Below, one piece after another: positions 16,869 to 25,097 of a stretch of 64,000 bases of DNA. The translations under genes were made by a program, and so were the position numbers. Location of the stretch: the NCBI RefSeq assembly GCF_015354405.1, contig NZ_JADKYP010000020.1, positions 1-64,000 on the forward strand, written 5' to 3'. The DNA is from Nocardia sp. BSTN01. Its GTDB lineage: Bacteria; Actinomycetota; Actinomycetes; Mycobacteriales; Mycobacteriaceae. Position 1 is the stretch's first letter; every line of letters begins with the position of its first letter. The notes under the pieces were generated by a model. It had not been told where the DNA came from. It made no database searches and saw nothing but the letters and a program-made list of their open reading frames with translations.

Positions 16869-17632
16869 AACGTCATCCCCACTGCCGCGAGCGAAGCCTG
16901 CAGATCACGCACGTCGTGGTGATCCCAGTCCCGCTCCCATCCCGATACCGCAAGCAGACCGGCGAGCACGCCGGCGGTGAAACCCCAGACGAGCATGCCA
17001 TCGACCGCGAAGGCCGGTCCCATGTACCCCAGAGGATGGCGAACGACGAACCGGTTGGCCGGGTCGATCAGATCCGCCAGCGGAACCCGCACCACGCGAG
17101 CGGCTTCCGTTTCGCTGACCACCCCCACCTCACCGGGCGTGCGCCAATACGCGACCACGGGCGTGACGTCGAACCGGGACGGCGGGACGAAGATCTTGGG
17201 CAGGACGGCGAACGGTTCCACGCCCACGGGGTCCAGGCCGGTCTCCTCGCGCGCCTCGCGCAGTGCGGTGCCGACCGGACCGTCGTCACCCGGTTCCACC
17301 CCACCGCCGGGAAAGGCGACCTGCCCGCGGTGTTGCCGCAGGGTGGCGGCGCGCTGGGTCAACAACACGTCGGCGTCGGCCGGGAGACCGCCGCGCGCAG
17401 CCGGATCGGACTCCGGGGAGCCGCCGAACAAGACGAGGACAGCAGCCTCGCGGGGGCGCAGGGCGGCCGCGGCCACCTTGCCCGCGGTGCGTTTGAGCAC
17501 TTGATTCACGCCCGTCGGATCGGCCGGTTCGTGTTCGGCGACTCCGCGCAACCAGTCCGGGATGTCGGCGGCGAGCAGGTGCGGCCGGTCCTCAGTTGTC
17601 GAATTGTCGTTCATCTCGGAGCTATCGGGCAC
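16865..17632 (-). CDS. Nudix hydrolase, CoA pyrophosphatase type
   Basis: A 255-residue protein with a complete Nudix box: GGGVEPGDDGPVGTALREAREETG gives the Gly, the Glu of REAREE and the metal-binding glutamates. The region before it (LTQRAATLRQHRGQVAFPGG) carries the UPF0035 signature of CoA and acyl-CoA diphosphatases. It would cleave CoA to phosphopantetheine and adenosine 3',5'-bisphosphate. Its stop overlaps the marP start. Equivalent to Rv3672c. The start may be either of two Met codons, at 17632 or 17614. Confidence 0.88.
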   Translation of the reverse strand: MPDSSEMNDNSTTEDRPHLLAADIPDWLRGVAEHEPADPTGVNQVLKRTAGKVAAAALRPREAAVLVLFGGSPESDPAARGGLPADADVLLTQRAATLRQHRGQVAFPGGGVEPGDDGPVGTALREAREETGLDPVGVEPFAVLPKIFVPPSRFDVTPVVAYWRTPGEVGVVSETEAARVVRVPLADLIDPANRFVVRHPLGYMGPAFAVDGMLVWGFTAGVLAGLLAVSGWERDWDHHDVRDLQASLAAVGMTL

Positions 17633-17728
17633 GGACGAGGTCCTCCACGGTTGTGCGTACTGCTTCCGCGTCCGGTCCGTACCGGTCGTACCGGATCAAT
17701 CCCTCGCCGGTCCTCGCGTCCTGCCCGT

Positions 17729-18382
17729 TCACACCCGCACCCCCAGTTCCTGCGCGACGGTGGCGGCAACGTCGTCGGCGGTATCGAACGGCCGGACCAC
17801 CACCTTCGCGATCGAACCGTCCGCGCGGACCAGGACCGAGACCGGCAGGACGGCCGGCGCCCGCACCGCCGTCCGCACCTTTCCGGCGCCGTCCTGTGCA
17901 CCCGGCAGATGCACGTCGAGGTCGCGCAACCGGGCCATCGCCTTGCCCTCGTCGGGATCGCTGTGCACGGTCAGCACGGTCAGCGCGCTACCGGCGCGGG
18001 CCGAGAATTGCTGCAGCGCGGGCAGTTCCCGCGCGCACGGCTCACACCAGTAGGCCCACAGATTCACCAGCGCCGGACGGCCGGCCAACGCCTCGCCGAG
18101 GTCGACCGGACGCCCGTCGGCCAGACATTCGACAGTGATCCCGGCCAACGGACCGGCGACAGGCGTCGGCGGCCGCCCCGTCGGATCACCCGGCCGCGGG
18201 CAATCGGCCAGTGCGGCCGCGGCACGCTGCCCGTCGGACGCCGAAGCCGGCCCACCCTGGACCGCGGTGGTGGTGACGGACGGGCCGTGATCGTCACCGC
18301 GCGGCCAGACCGCGACCGCGAGTGCCACCACCGCTATGAGAATGACGAACGCCCATCGCCACGCCGTGGGAACCGATTTCAC
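17729..18382 (-). CDS. TlpA-like membrane-anchored thioredoxin-fold protein
   Basis: A 217-residue protein with one N-terminal membrane helix (residues 10-27) and a periplasmic thioredoxin fold. The active-site motif is WCEPC in [18 protein letters not shown], and a cis-Pro region follows ([11 protein letters not shown]). It probably handles thiol-disulfide chemistry outside the membrane, where the MarP disulfide is one possible client (inference from proximity). It starts inside the stop of nth (4-base overlap), as Rv3673c/Rv3674c do. Confidence 0.88.
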   Translation of the reverse strand: MKSVPTAWRWAFVILIAVVALAVAVWPRGDDHGPSVTTTAVQGGPASASDGQRAAAALADCPRPGDPTGRPPTPVAGPLAGITVECLADGRPVDLGEALAGRPALVNLWAYWCEPCARELPALQQFSARAGSALTVLTVHSDPDEGKAMARLRDLDVHLPGAQDGAGKVRTAVRAPAVLPVSVLVRADGSIAKVVVRPFDTADDVAATVAQELGVRV

Positions 18383-19257
18383 CGGCCCACCAATTCGAGC
18401 AGATGCTCGGCCTCAGGTCCCTTCACCAGCGCGGCGGCCGTCACGGGGTCGGTCGGGCCGATTCCGAACGAGGGGCAATCCTTGGCCAGCAGGCAGGCGC
18501 CGCACGCCGGTTTACGGGAATGGCAGACACGACGGCCGTGGAAGATCACCCGATGCGAGAGCATCGTCCATTCCTTGCGCTCGATCAGTTCGCCGACGGC
18601 GTGTTCGATCTTGACCGGATCGTCCTCGGTGGTCCATTTCCACCGCTGCACCAGCCGCGAGAAATGGGTGTCGACAGTGATTCCCGGCACATCGAAGGCA
18701 TTGCCGAGGATGACATTGGCGGTCTTGCGGCCGATTCCCGGCAATTTCACCAATTCGGACATCGTGTGCGGCAGCACGCCGTCGTGCTGTTCCACCAGCG
18801 CCTGTCCCAGCCCGATCAGCGAACTCGTCTTGTTGCGGTAGAAGCCGGTGGGCCGGATGTATTCCTCGAGTTCCGTGCGGTCGGCCGCGGCATAGGCCTC
18901 GGCGTCACGGTAGCGGGCGAACAATGCCGGCGTCGTCAGATTCACCCGGACGTCGGTGCATTGCGCGGAAAGGATTGTGGCAACGGCCAATTCGAGCGGG
19001 GTGGTGAAATCAAGTTCGCAGTGCGCATCGGGAAATGCCAGCGCCAGCGTGCGATTCATCCGCCGGGTGCGGCGTACCAGACCCAGCCGGGTTTCGTCGG
19101 CGAATCGGGCGACCGGTTTCGAGTTCGCACGCGCAGATTTCCGCGGAGATTTTTTTCGAGCCGCAGAACTCGATTCGGTCGATGTGACCGACGCCGCATC
19201 GGTGGCCGTCGCGGCCGACTCGTGCCCGTTCACGGCGGTGGATCTGGGTTCACGCAC
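18379..19257 (-). CDS. nth: endonuclease III (DNA glycosylase/AP lyase)
   Basis: A base-excision-repair enzyme that removes oxidised pyrimidines. The helix-hairpin-helix region [14 protein letters not shown] carries the catalytic Lys, VDTHFSRL carries the catalytic Asp, and the C-terminal [17 protein letters not shown] is the C-x6-C-x2-C-x5-C [4Fe-4S] site. From the GTG at 19257 it is 292 residues, about 45 more than M. tuberculosis Nth; the extra N-terminus is Ser/Thr/Lys/Arg-rich and may be an actual tail or a start-site error. Confidence 0.93.
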   Translation of the reverse strand: MREPRSTAVNGHESAATATDAASVTSTESSSAARKKSPRKSARANSKPVARFADETRLGLVRRTRRMNRTLALAFPDAHCELDFTTPLELAVATILSAQCTDVRVNLTTPALFARYRDAEAYAAADRTELEEYIRPTGFYRNKTSSLIGLGQALVEQHDGVLPHTMSELVKLPGIGRKTANVILGNAFDVPGITVDTHFSRLVQRWKWTTEDDPVKIEHAVGELIERKEWTMLSHRVIFHGRRVCHSRKPACGACLLAKDCPSFGIGPTDPVTAAALVKGPEAEHLLELVGR

Positions 19258-19348
19258 TCGTCCACCATACGGAACCGCACCGACGTGAGCGCGATCGCGA
19301 ACAATCCCCGTGTTCCATCTGAGACCTTCTCCGTGTTTACTCACCCGT

Positions 19349-19588
19349 ATGCAAGGACTCGCTGTGGTGCTCTTCCCGGTGGTGTTGATGCTTTTCGCAC
19401 TGTTCATGGAACGTGTCGAAAACCGGCTGCGCAAGCTGCTCGAACCGGGTGAAGAGGTCCAGCAATATCTGGACAGGGCCAGCAATGCCGAGGTCAACGA
19501 GCTGGCCAAGTTGGGCGTGCCCGCACACGCCGGCTCCGGTGGCCGCCGCCGTAATCGCGACGAATTGGACGTCGCCCAGGCCAGCTGA
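19349..19588 (+). CDS. small membrane protein (Rv3675 type)
   Basis: A 79-residue protein. Residues 2-18 form a membrane helix, followed by an amphipathic acidic/basic region ([25 protein letters not shown]) and a Gly/Arg-rich tail. Its position just before crp matches Rv3675. No function is known. I start at the ATG at 19349 so the hydrophobic helix is at the N-terminus; an in-frame ATG at 19310 is possible. Confidence 0.7.
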   Translation: MQGLAVVLFPVVLMLFALFMERVENRLRKLLEPGEEVQQYLDRASNAEVNELAKLGVPAHAGSGGRRRNRDELDVAQAS

Positions 19589-19856
19589 CCCGATTCCGCC
19601 GTCCGGCGATACCGCCGCCCCGACCCGCGAATACCCGAGCCCGGGAACTTTCCGCGACGCCGCGCCCGTTCACAAACCGCACGTTACGTGGTGTCTGTCA
19701 CTACGCTGCGTGGATGGCAAGTAGACTGCACTGTCGGCCGAACGCTTCGGTCCAGCACTGTGGCGAGCGACGCCGAGCCAGGCGGCAGCCTGCGTACCAC
19801 GTAGGGACCCGCTGACGCCGCAGTAAGCACCGTCAATTCCCATAAGGAGCACATTC

Positions 19857-20531
19857 GTGGACGAGGCCCTCGCCAGAGCAGGCATCTTCCAAGGCGTCGA
19901 GCCCACCGCGGTGGCTGCTCTCGCCAAACAGCTTCAGCCTGTGGATTTTCCACGCGGCCATGTCATCTTCAATGAGGGCGAACCCGGCGATCGGCTGTAC
20001 ATCATCACGTCCGGCAAGGTGAAGATCGGCCGCCGTTCCCCGGACGGGCGCGAGAACCTGCTGACCATCATGGGCCCGTCGGACATGTTCGGCGAGCTGT
20101 CGATCTTCGACCCGGGTCCGCGTACCTCCACGGCCACCACGGTGACCGAGGTGCGTGCGGTGACCATGGATCGCGATGCGCTCAAGGCGTGGATCGACCA
20201 GCGGCCGGAGATCGCCGAACAGTTGCTGCGGGTGCTCGCCCGTCGCCTCCGGCGTACCAACAACAACCTGGCCGACCTGATCTTCACCGATGTCCCGGGT
20301 CGAGTCGCCAAGGCGCTGCTGCAGCTCGCGCAGCGGTTCGGCACTCAGGAGGCCGGTGCCCTGCGGGTCACCCACGACCTCACCCAGGAAGAGATCGCCC
20401 AGCTGGTCGGCGCCTCACGCGAGACGGTGAACAAGGCCCTGGCCGATTTCGCCCACCGCGGGTGGCTGCGGCTCGAGGGCAAGAGCGTGCTGATCTCCGA
20501 TTCGGAGCGGCTGGCTCGCCGGGCGCGGTAG
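19857..20531 (+). CDS. crp: cAMP receptor protein family regulator
   Basis: A 224-residue regulator, the same length as M. tuberculosis CRP (Rv3676). The N-terminal cyclic-nucleotide domain includes [20 protein letters not shown] and [19 protein letters not shown] dimer helix follows, then a winged helix with [21 protein letters not shown] as recognition helix. The GTG at 19857 is preceded by AAGGAG at 19844-19848. The protein binds cAMP and controls carbon, energy and dormancy-related genes in mycobacteria. I did not find a clear TGTGA-N6-TCACA site in its own 270-base upstream region. Confidence 0.94.
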   Translation: MDEALARAGIFQGVEPTAVAALAKQLQPVDFPRGHVIFNEGEPGDRLYIITSGKVKIGRRSPDGRENLLTIMGPSDMFGELSIFDPGPRTSTATTVTEVRAVTMDRDALKAWIDQRPEIAEQLLRVLARRLRRTNNNLADLIFTDVPGRVAKALLQLAQRFGTQEAGALRVTHDLTQEEIAQLVGASRETVNKALADFAHRGWLRLEGKSVLISDSERLARRAR

Positions 20532-20561
20532 GGATTCCCACCGCGCTCCGGCGCATCCGGC

Positions 20562-21353
20562 TCAGTTGCGGCCGCGCAGATAGGCGAGCTGGGCCTTGAC
20601 CGAGCTGCGCGCGGCCGGCCACAGCCGTTTGTCCACGTCGGCGTAGACCTTCGCCACGATCTGCAGCGGTGTCGCGTTCTCACCCAGTTCGCGCAAGGCC
20701 GCCCGCACCTGGTCCAGGCGCTGATGCCGATGCTCGATGTAGTAACCGATCACCGGCTCGGCCTGCGGGTGATCGGGGCCGTGCGCCGGGAGGAGCGCAC
20801 GGCCGGGGGCGTGCCGGGCGAGCAGCGCGAGCGAGTCGAGATAGTCGCCGAGCGCGCCGTCCCGCGATTCCAGCACCGTCGTACCGCTGCCGAGCACGGT
20901 ATCGCCGGTGATCAGCGCGTCGTCGAGCAGCAAGCTGACCGAATCCTGGGTGTGCCCCGGGGTTCCCAGCACCGTCAGACTCAGGCCGGCCGCCTCGACG
21001 ACCTCGCCGTCGGTGAGCGGCGCCGAGGAGCCGGCCAGATATTTCGGATCCATCGCCCGTACCGGCGTTCCGGTCAGCTTCACCAGCCGATCGATGCCTC
21101 CGGTGTGGTCGTGATGATGATGGGTGATCAGCGTCAGCGCGATATTGCCGTCGGTGGCGCGGGCGATCGCCTCGCTGTGCGCCTTGTCCTTGGGCCCCGG
21201 ATCGATCACCACACAGTCGGATCGATCCGGCGCCCGCAGAATCCAGGTGTTCGTACCCTCCAGGGTCATCTGGTTCGGATTGTCGGCCAACAGCACCGAA
21301 GCGGTCCCGGTGACCGGCCGCAGTTGCCCGTACGCGGGATGAGTGAGGGTCAT
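20562..21353 (-). CDS. MBL-fold metallo-hydrolase, LACTB2-like
   Basis: A 263-residue metallo-beta-lactamase-fold hydrolase. The metal site is THHHHDHTGG, with further ligands in GTPGHTQDS, ALITGDTVLG and LLPAHGPDH. A C-terminal helical domain (HRHQRLDQVRAAL... and KLWPAARSSVKAQLAYL) matches the LACTB2-type winged helix, a group that includes endoribonucleases. Equivalent to Rv3677c. The substrate is unknown. It is convergent with crp and heads a leftward group with the downstream-facing RidA gene upstream of it. Confidence 0.85.
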   Translation of the reverse strand: MTLTHPAYGQLRPVTGTASVLLADNPNQMTLEGTNTWILRAPDRSDCVVIDPGPKDKAHSEAIARATDGNIALTLITHHHHDHTGGIDRLVKLTGTPVRAMDPKYLAGSSAPLTDGEVVEAAGLSLTVLGTPGHTQDSVSLLLDDALITGDTVLGSGTTVLESRDGALGDYLDSLALLARHAPGRALLPAHGPDHPQAEPVIGYYIEHRHQRLDQVRAALRELGENATPLQIVAKVYADVDKRLWPAARSSVKAQLAYLRGRN

Positions 21354-21362
21354 CTCCCTTGC

Positions 21363-21830
21363 CTACCGCACTTCGGCGATCAGCTCCACCTCAACCGGAG
21401 TGTTCTTGGGCAACTCGAAAACGCCGACCGCGGATCGGGCGTGGACTCCCGCCGCGCCGAAGACCTCGCCCAGCAGCTCGGACGCGCCGTTGACGACCAG
21501 CGGCTGGTCGGTGAAACCCGGTGCCGAGGCGACGAATCCCACCACCTTCACGATCCGCACGACCGCGTCCAGACCGACCAGATCGTGGACCGCGGCCAGG
21601 GCGTTCAACGCGCACAGCCCGGCCGCACGCGCGGCGTCCTCGACGCTCACGTCGGCGCCGACCTTGCCGGTCGCCGACAGCGCGCCGTCGACGAACGGCA
21701 GCTGGCCGGCGGTATAGACCAGCGAACCGCTGCGCACGGCCGGAATGTAGGCGCCCGCCGGAGCCGCGACCGGCGGCAGGGCGAGACCGAGCCGTTCCAG
21801 GTTGGCCCGCCAGTCGGTGCCGGCCGTCAC
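21363..21830 (-). CDS. RidA family protein
   Basis: A 155-residue RidA/YjgF/UK114 protein. Family members hydrolyse reactive enamine or imine intermediates from PLP enzymes. Seen here are the N-terminal LERLGLALPPVAAPAGAY, AVRSGSLVYTAGQLPF and the C-terminal SAVGVFELPKNTPVEVELIAEV block. The substrate-binding Arg in the usual position near the end is not obvious, as in the Rv3678c-type branch. Start is a GTG at 21830 in GTGA overlap with the upstream gene's stop. Confidence 0.85.
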   Translation of the reverse strand: MTAGTDWRANLERLGLALPPVAAPAGAYIPAVRSGSLVYTAGQLPFVDGALSATGKVGADVSVEDAARAAGLCALNALAAVHDLVGLDAVVRIVKVVGFVASAPGFTDQPLVVNGASELLGEVFGAAGVHARSAVGVFELPKNTPVEVELIAEVR

Positions 21831-21991
21831 TGCTTGGGCCGCTTCAGGTAGGCCACGTGCTGTTCACCGGTCGGCCCCGGCAGCACCGTGACCAGTTCCC
21901 AGCCGTCGGCGCCCCACTGATCCAGAATCTGTTTGGTCGCATGCGTCAACAGCGGCACCGTCGCGTATTCCCAGACCGTCACATCGCTCAT
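21827..21991 (-). CDS. DUF4177-like small protein (Rv3678A type)
   Basis: A 54-residue protein with the DUF4177 pattern: VWEYATVPLL, then ILDQWGADGWELVTVLPG, ending AYLKRPKQ. Function is unknown. Its stop overlaps the RidA start, so it is the first gene of a small coupled operon. It lies 165 bases from the divergent ATPase gene. Confidence 0.8.
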   Translation of the reverse strand: MSDVTVWEYATVPLLTHATKQILDQWGADGWELVTVLPGPTGEQHVAYLKRPKQ

Positions 21992-22155
21992 GTCGCAGAA
22001 GCGTACTGGGTGCACCGACGGTGAATTGTGCGGCCGAGCGACTCGTCGCGGACCGATCAGCACATTTCCGGCTCGCACGGAAGTGCGCTGTGGCCTACCA
22101 GACAGTAGGGCGATCCTCTGGTCGCTGTTTCGTAACGGGTTATAGGCTCGCGAGC

Positions 22156-23193
22156 GTGGGAGTACCGACAGCAGTACCCGTTTCGCAAGAGCCGGGACTG
22201 AAATTAGGGTGGCCGGACCGAGCCGACAAAGCGCGGCTGCATTACGTGTCCGGCAAGGGCGGGACCGGAAAATCTACGGTCGCAGGCGCTTTGGCGCTCG
22301 CATTGGCCGCCGGCGGGCGCCGGGTGCTGCTGGTCGAGGTGGAGGGCCGCCAGTCGATTGCCCAATTGTTCGATCTGCCGCCGCTGCCGCCCACCGAAAC
22401 CAAGATCGCCACCGCCGACGGTGGCGGTGAGGTGATGGCGCTGGCCCTCGATATCGAACACGCCTTCCTCGAATATCTCGACATGTTCTACAACCTCGGC
22501 TTCGCGGGCCGGGCGATGCGCCGGATGGGCGCCATCGAATTCGTCACGACCATCGCTCCGGGTCTGCGCGACGTGATACTGACCGGCAAGATCAAGGAAT
22601 GCGCGGTCCGCACCGACAAATCCGGTAAGCGCGTCTACGACGAGATCGTGGTCGACGCCCCGCCGACCGGTCGCATCGCCGGATTCCTCGACGTCACCAA
22701 GGCCATGGCCGAGGTCGCCAAGGGCGGGCCGATCGCCGGGCAGGCCGAGGGCGTGGCGGCGCTGCTGCATTCCGAGCAGACCGTCGTCCACCTGGTGACC
22801 CTGCTCGAGGCGCTGCCGGTGCAGGAGACCGCGGATGCGATCGCCGAGTTGACCGAATCGGATTTCCGGATCGGCACGGTCATCGTCAATCGCGCCACCG
22901 AGGGCTTTCTCCCCGCCCCGGTGCGCGCCCGCGTCGCGACCGGCGACCTCGATCTGGACGCCGTTCGCGCGGGGCTGGCCGAGGCCGGAATCACGGTGGA
23001 CGACAACGACTTTCAGGGCCTGATCCAGGAGGCCGTGGAACATTCGGCGACCCTGCAGGCCCAGGACGACAGCTCCGCCGAACTGGCGAAGGTCGATATC
23101 AGCCGTTTGTATCTGCCGGCGCTGCCCGATGGTATGGACCTGGGCGGACTGTACGAACTGGCCGAACACCTGAGCGCGCAGGGAGTCCGCTGA
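22156..23193 (+). CDS. ArsA/GET3-like ATPase 1 (Rv3679 type)
   Basis: A 345-residue deviant-P-loop ATPase. The signature [14 protein letters not shown] carries both lysines, and [19 protein letters not shown] forms the switch region. Together with the next gene it makes a pair of anion-transporter-like ATPases found across mycobacteria, where the pair is linked to glycerol metabolism and stress survival. The GTG at 22156 gives a length near Rv3679 (340). Its TGA stop shares one base with the next ATG, so the two proteins are made in a coupled fashion. Confidence 0.9.
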   Translation: MGVPTAVPVSQEPGLKLGWPDRADKARLHYVSGKGGTGKSTVAGALALALAAGGRRVLLVEVEGRQSIAQLFDLPPLPPTETKIATADGGGEVMALALDIEHAFLEYLDMFYNLGFAGRAMRRMGAIEFVTTIAPGLRDVILTGKIKECAVRTDKSGKRVYDEIVVDAPPTGRIAGFLDVTKAMAEVAKGGPIAGQAEGVAALLHSEQTVVHLVTLLEALPVQETADAIAELTESDFRIGTVIVNRATEGFLPAPVRARVATGDLDLDAVRAGLAEAGITVDDNDFQGLIQEAVEHSATLQAQDDSSAELAKVDISRLYLPALPDGMDLGGLYELAEHLSAQGVR

Positions 23194-24392
23194 TGAGCCA
23201 TCTGATCCCGCCCGCGACTCCGCTGCTGGATGTCGAGGCCGTCATCGCCGACCCGACCGCCCGGGTGGTGGTGTGCTGCGGCTCCGGCGGGGTCGGCAAG
23301 ACCACCACCGCCGCGGCGATCGCCCTGCGCGCGGCCGAACAGGGCCGCAAGGTCGTGGTGCTGACCATCGACCCGGCGCGGCGGCTGGCCCAGTCCCTGG
23401 GCGTCAGCGACCTCGGCAACGCTCCCCAGCGCGTCCAACTGCCCGAGACGGCCAAGGGTGAGCTGTACGCGATGATGCTCAACATGCGCCGCACCTTCGA
23501 CGACATGGTGCTCGAGCACACCAGTCCGGACAAGGCCGAGCAGATCTTCGCCAACCCCTTCTATCAGACCGTCGCGTCCTCCTTCGGCGGAACGCAGGAG
23601 TACATGGCGATGGAGAAGCTGGGCCAGCTGGTCGCCAAGCGCGAGTGGGATCTGGTCGTCGTCGACACCCCGCCCTCGCGCAACGCCCTGGACTTCCTCG
23701 ACGCGCCCAAGCGGCTCGGCAATTTCCTCAACGGCCGGATGATCCGCGTCATCATGGCGCCCGGCCGCGGTGTGGGCCGCTTCGTGACCGGCGCGATGAG
23801 CCTCGCCGTGCGCGGCGTGTCCACGGTCGTGGGCGGGCAGATGCTCAAGGACGCTTCATTGTTTTTGCAGTCGCTGGAATCGATGTTCGGTGGCTTCCAG
23901 GACCGCGCCGAACGCACCTACGCCATGCTCTCGCGGCCCGGAACCCATTTCGTGGTGGTGGCCGCCGCCGAGCCGGACGCGCTGCGCGAGGCGTCGTTCT
24001 TCGTGGATCGGCTCTCCACCGACGGAATGCCGCTGGCCGGGCTGGTTCTCAATCGCACCCATCCGGTGCTGTGCACCCTCTCGTCGGCTCAGGCGACCGC
24101 CGCCGCGGACCGGCTGAGCCCCGGCCCGGGCAGCGCCTCCGACGGCACCTCGAAGGAGGCCGTGGCCGCCGCGGACGCCGCCACCGATCCCGCGACGCTG
24201 ACGGCCGATATCCTGCGCATCCACGCCCATCGCGCGGTCACGGCCAAACGCGAACAACATCTGCTGCACCGCTTCACCGGCGCCCATCCGCGGGTGCCGA
24301 TCGTGACGGTGACCGCGCTGCCGTTCGAAGTGTCCGATCTGGACGCGTTGCGTGCGGTCGGCGAACAGCTCGCCGGATCCGGCGCGGCCTGA
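23193..24392 (+). CDS. ArsA/GET3-like ATPase 2 (Rv3680 type)
   Basis: A 399-residue partner of the preceding ATPase. P-loop [12 protein letters not shown] lacks the first signature lysine, so it may use its partner's lysine across a heterodimer interface (inference). Switch region [18 protein letters not shown]. Residues about 310-345 are an Ala/Asp-rich insertion ([22 protein letters not shown]). The pair sits beside whiB4 and ponA2, as in M. tuberculosis. Confidence 0.9.
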   Translation: MSHLIPPATPLLDVEAVIADPTARVVVCCGSGGVGKTTTAAAIALRAAEQGRKVVVLTIDPARRLAQSLGVSDLGNAPQRVQLPETAKGELYAMMLNMRRTFDDMVLEHTSPDKAEQIFANPFYQTVASSFGGTQEYMAMEKLGQLVAKREWDLVVVDTPPSRNALDFLDAPKRLGNFLNGRMIRVIMAPGRGVGRFVTGAMSLAVRGVSTVVGGQMLKDASLFLQSLESMFGGFQDRAERTYAMLSRPGTHFVVVAAAEPDALREASFFVDRLSTDGMPLAGLVLNRTHPVLCTLSSAQATAAADRLSPGPGSASDGTSKEAVAAADAATDPATLTADILRIHAHRAVTAKREQHLLHRFTGAHPRVPIVTVTALPFEVSDLDALRAVGEQLAGSGAA

Positions 24393-24442
24393 ATTCTCCA
24401 ATGGTGATGACGTGCGGCCCCGATTCCGCACGTCACCGGGCG

Positions 24443-24479
24443 AAAAACGGTCCGAGTCCGCACGCGCGGGCTCGGACCG
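24443..24479 (-). terminator. intrinsic terminator of whiB4
   Basis: On the minus strand CGGTCCGAG pairs with CTCGGACCG (24479-24471 with 24456-24448) and is followed by TTTTTCG (24447-24443). It lies 14 bases past the whiB4 stop. On the plus strand the same hairpin may also stop read-through from the ATPase operon. Confidence 0.85.
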
Positions 24480-24492
24480 AACGGTTACTCGA

Positions 24493-24810
24493 CTACATCG
24501 CGACCTTCTGCTGACGCTGGGCGCGGAAGAAGTCCGCCCAGGAGGTCACCTCGGGATGCTGTTTGAGCAGCGCACGCCGCTGCCGCTCCGTCATCCCACC
24601 CCACACACCGAATTCGACTCGATTGTCGAGGGCGTCGGCACCGCACTCCATGAGCACCGGGCAGTGCCGACAGATGGTGGCCGCCTTGCGCTGGGCGGCA
24701 CCACGCACGAACAACTGGTCGGGATCCACTTCCTTGCATCGGGCCTGGGACACCCAGGCGATTCTCGCTTCGGCCTGCTCTACGTCCAATCGAGCGATGG
24801 GGGTAGTCAT
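24493..24810 (-). CDS. whiB4: WhiB-family iron-sulfur regulator WhiB4
   Basis: A 105-residue Wbl protein. The four cluster ligands are Cys25, Cys47, Cys50 and Cys56 (CRHC spacing), followed by the family GVWGG turn and a basic helix (MTERQRRALLKQH). WhiB4 of M. tuberculosis senses oxygen and nitric oxide through its [4Fe-4S] cluster and condenses DNA when oxidised. It is divergent from ponA2, as Rv3681c is. I chose the ATG at 24810; in-frame starts up to 24939 exist. Confidence 0.93.
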   Translation of the reverse strand: MTTPIARLDVEQAEARIAWVSQARCKEVDPDQLFVRGAAQRKAATICRHCPVLMECGADALDNRVEFGVWGGMTERQRRALLKQHPEVTSWADFFRAQRQQKVAM

Positions 24811-25097
24811 GTGCATTTGGTGTGCCCCTTTGCAGTCCGAACACCGGGTCAACGGCGCTCCGGAATCGCGTGCAGCCCACAGCAACCCAACCCCGCTGCG
24901 CTCCGCACCACATTCCACTTTGAGTGTTAGCTCTATCACACTGGGTTCTCAATCTAGGTAAAGGTATGGGCCGAGCGCAAGACCGTGCCCGTAATTTCTG
25001 GTACGCCCGTCCCTGCGGAGGCCGCGCGACCAGGTGTCATGGCGCGCCGCCGACCGCGCACCGCGCGTGTGACGGCGGGCCAATTAGGCTGGGGCGC

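Noticed and set aside
16916-18841. A 641-codon plus-strand frame across the Nudix, thioredoxin and nth genes.
   Set aside because: It covers three well-defined genes on the other strand and has no recognisable domain.
19689-19720. GTGTCTGTCAC near 19691 as a CRP site for crp autoregulation.
   Set aside because: Half-site spacing is wrong (GTG-N5-CAC) and the flanks do not match the TGTGA-N6-TCACA consensus.
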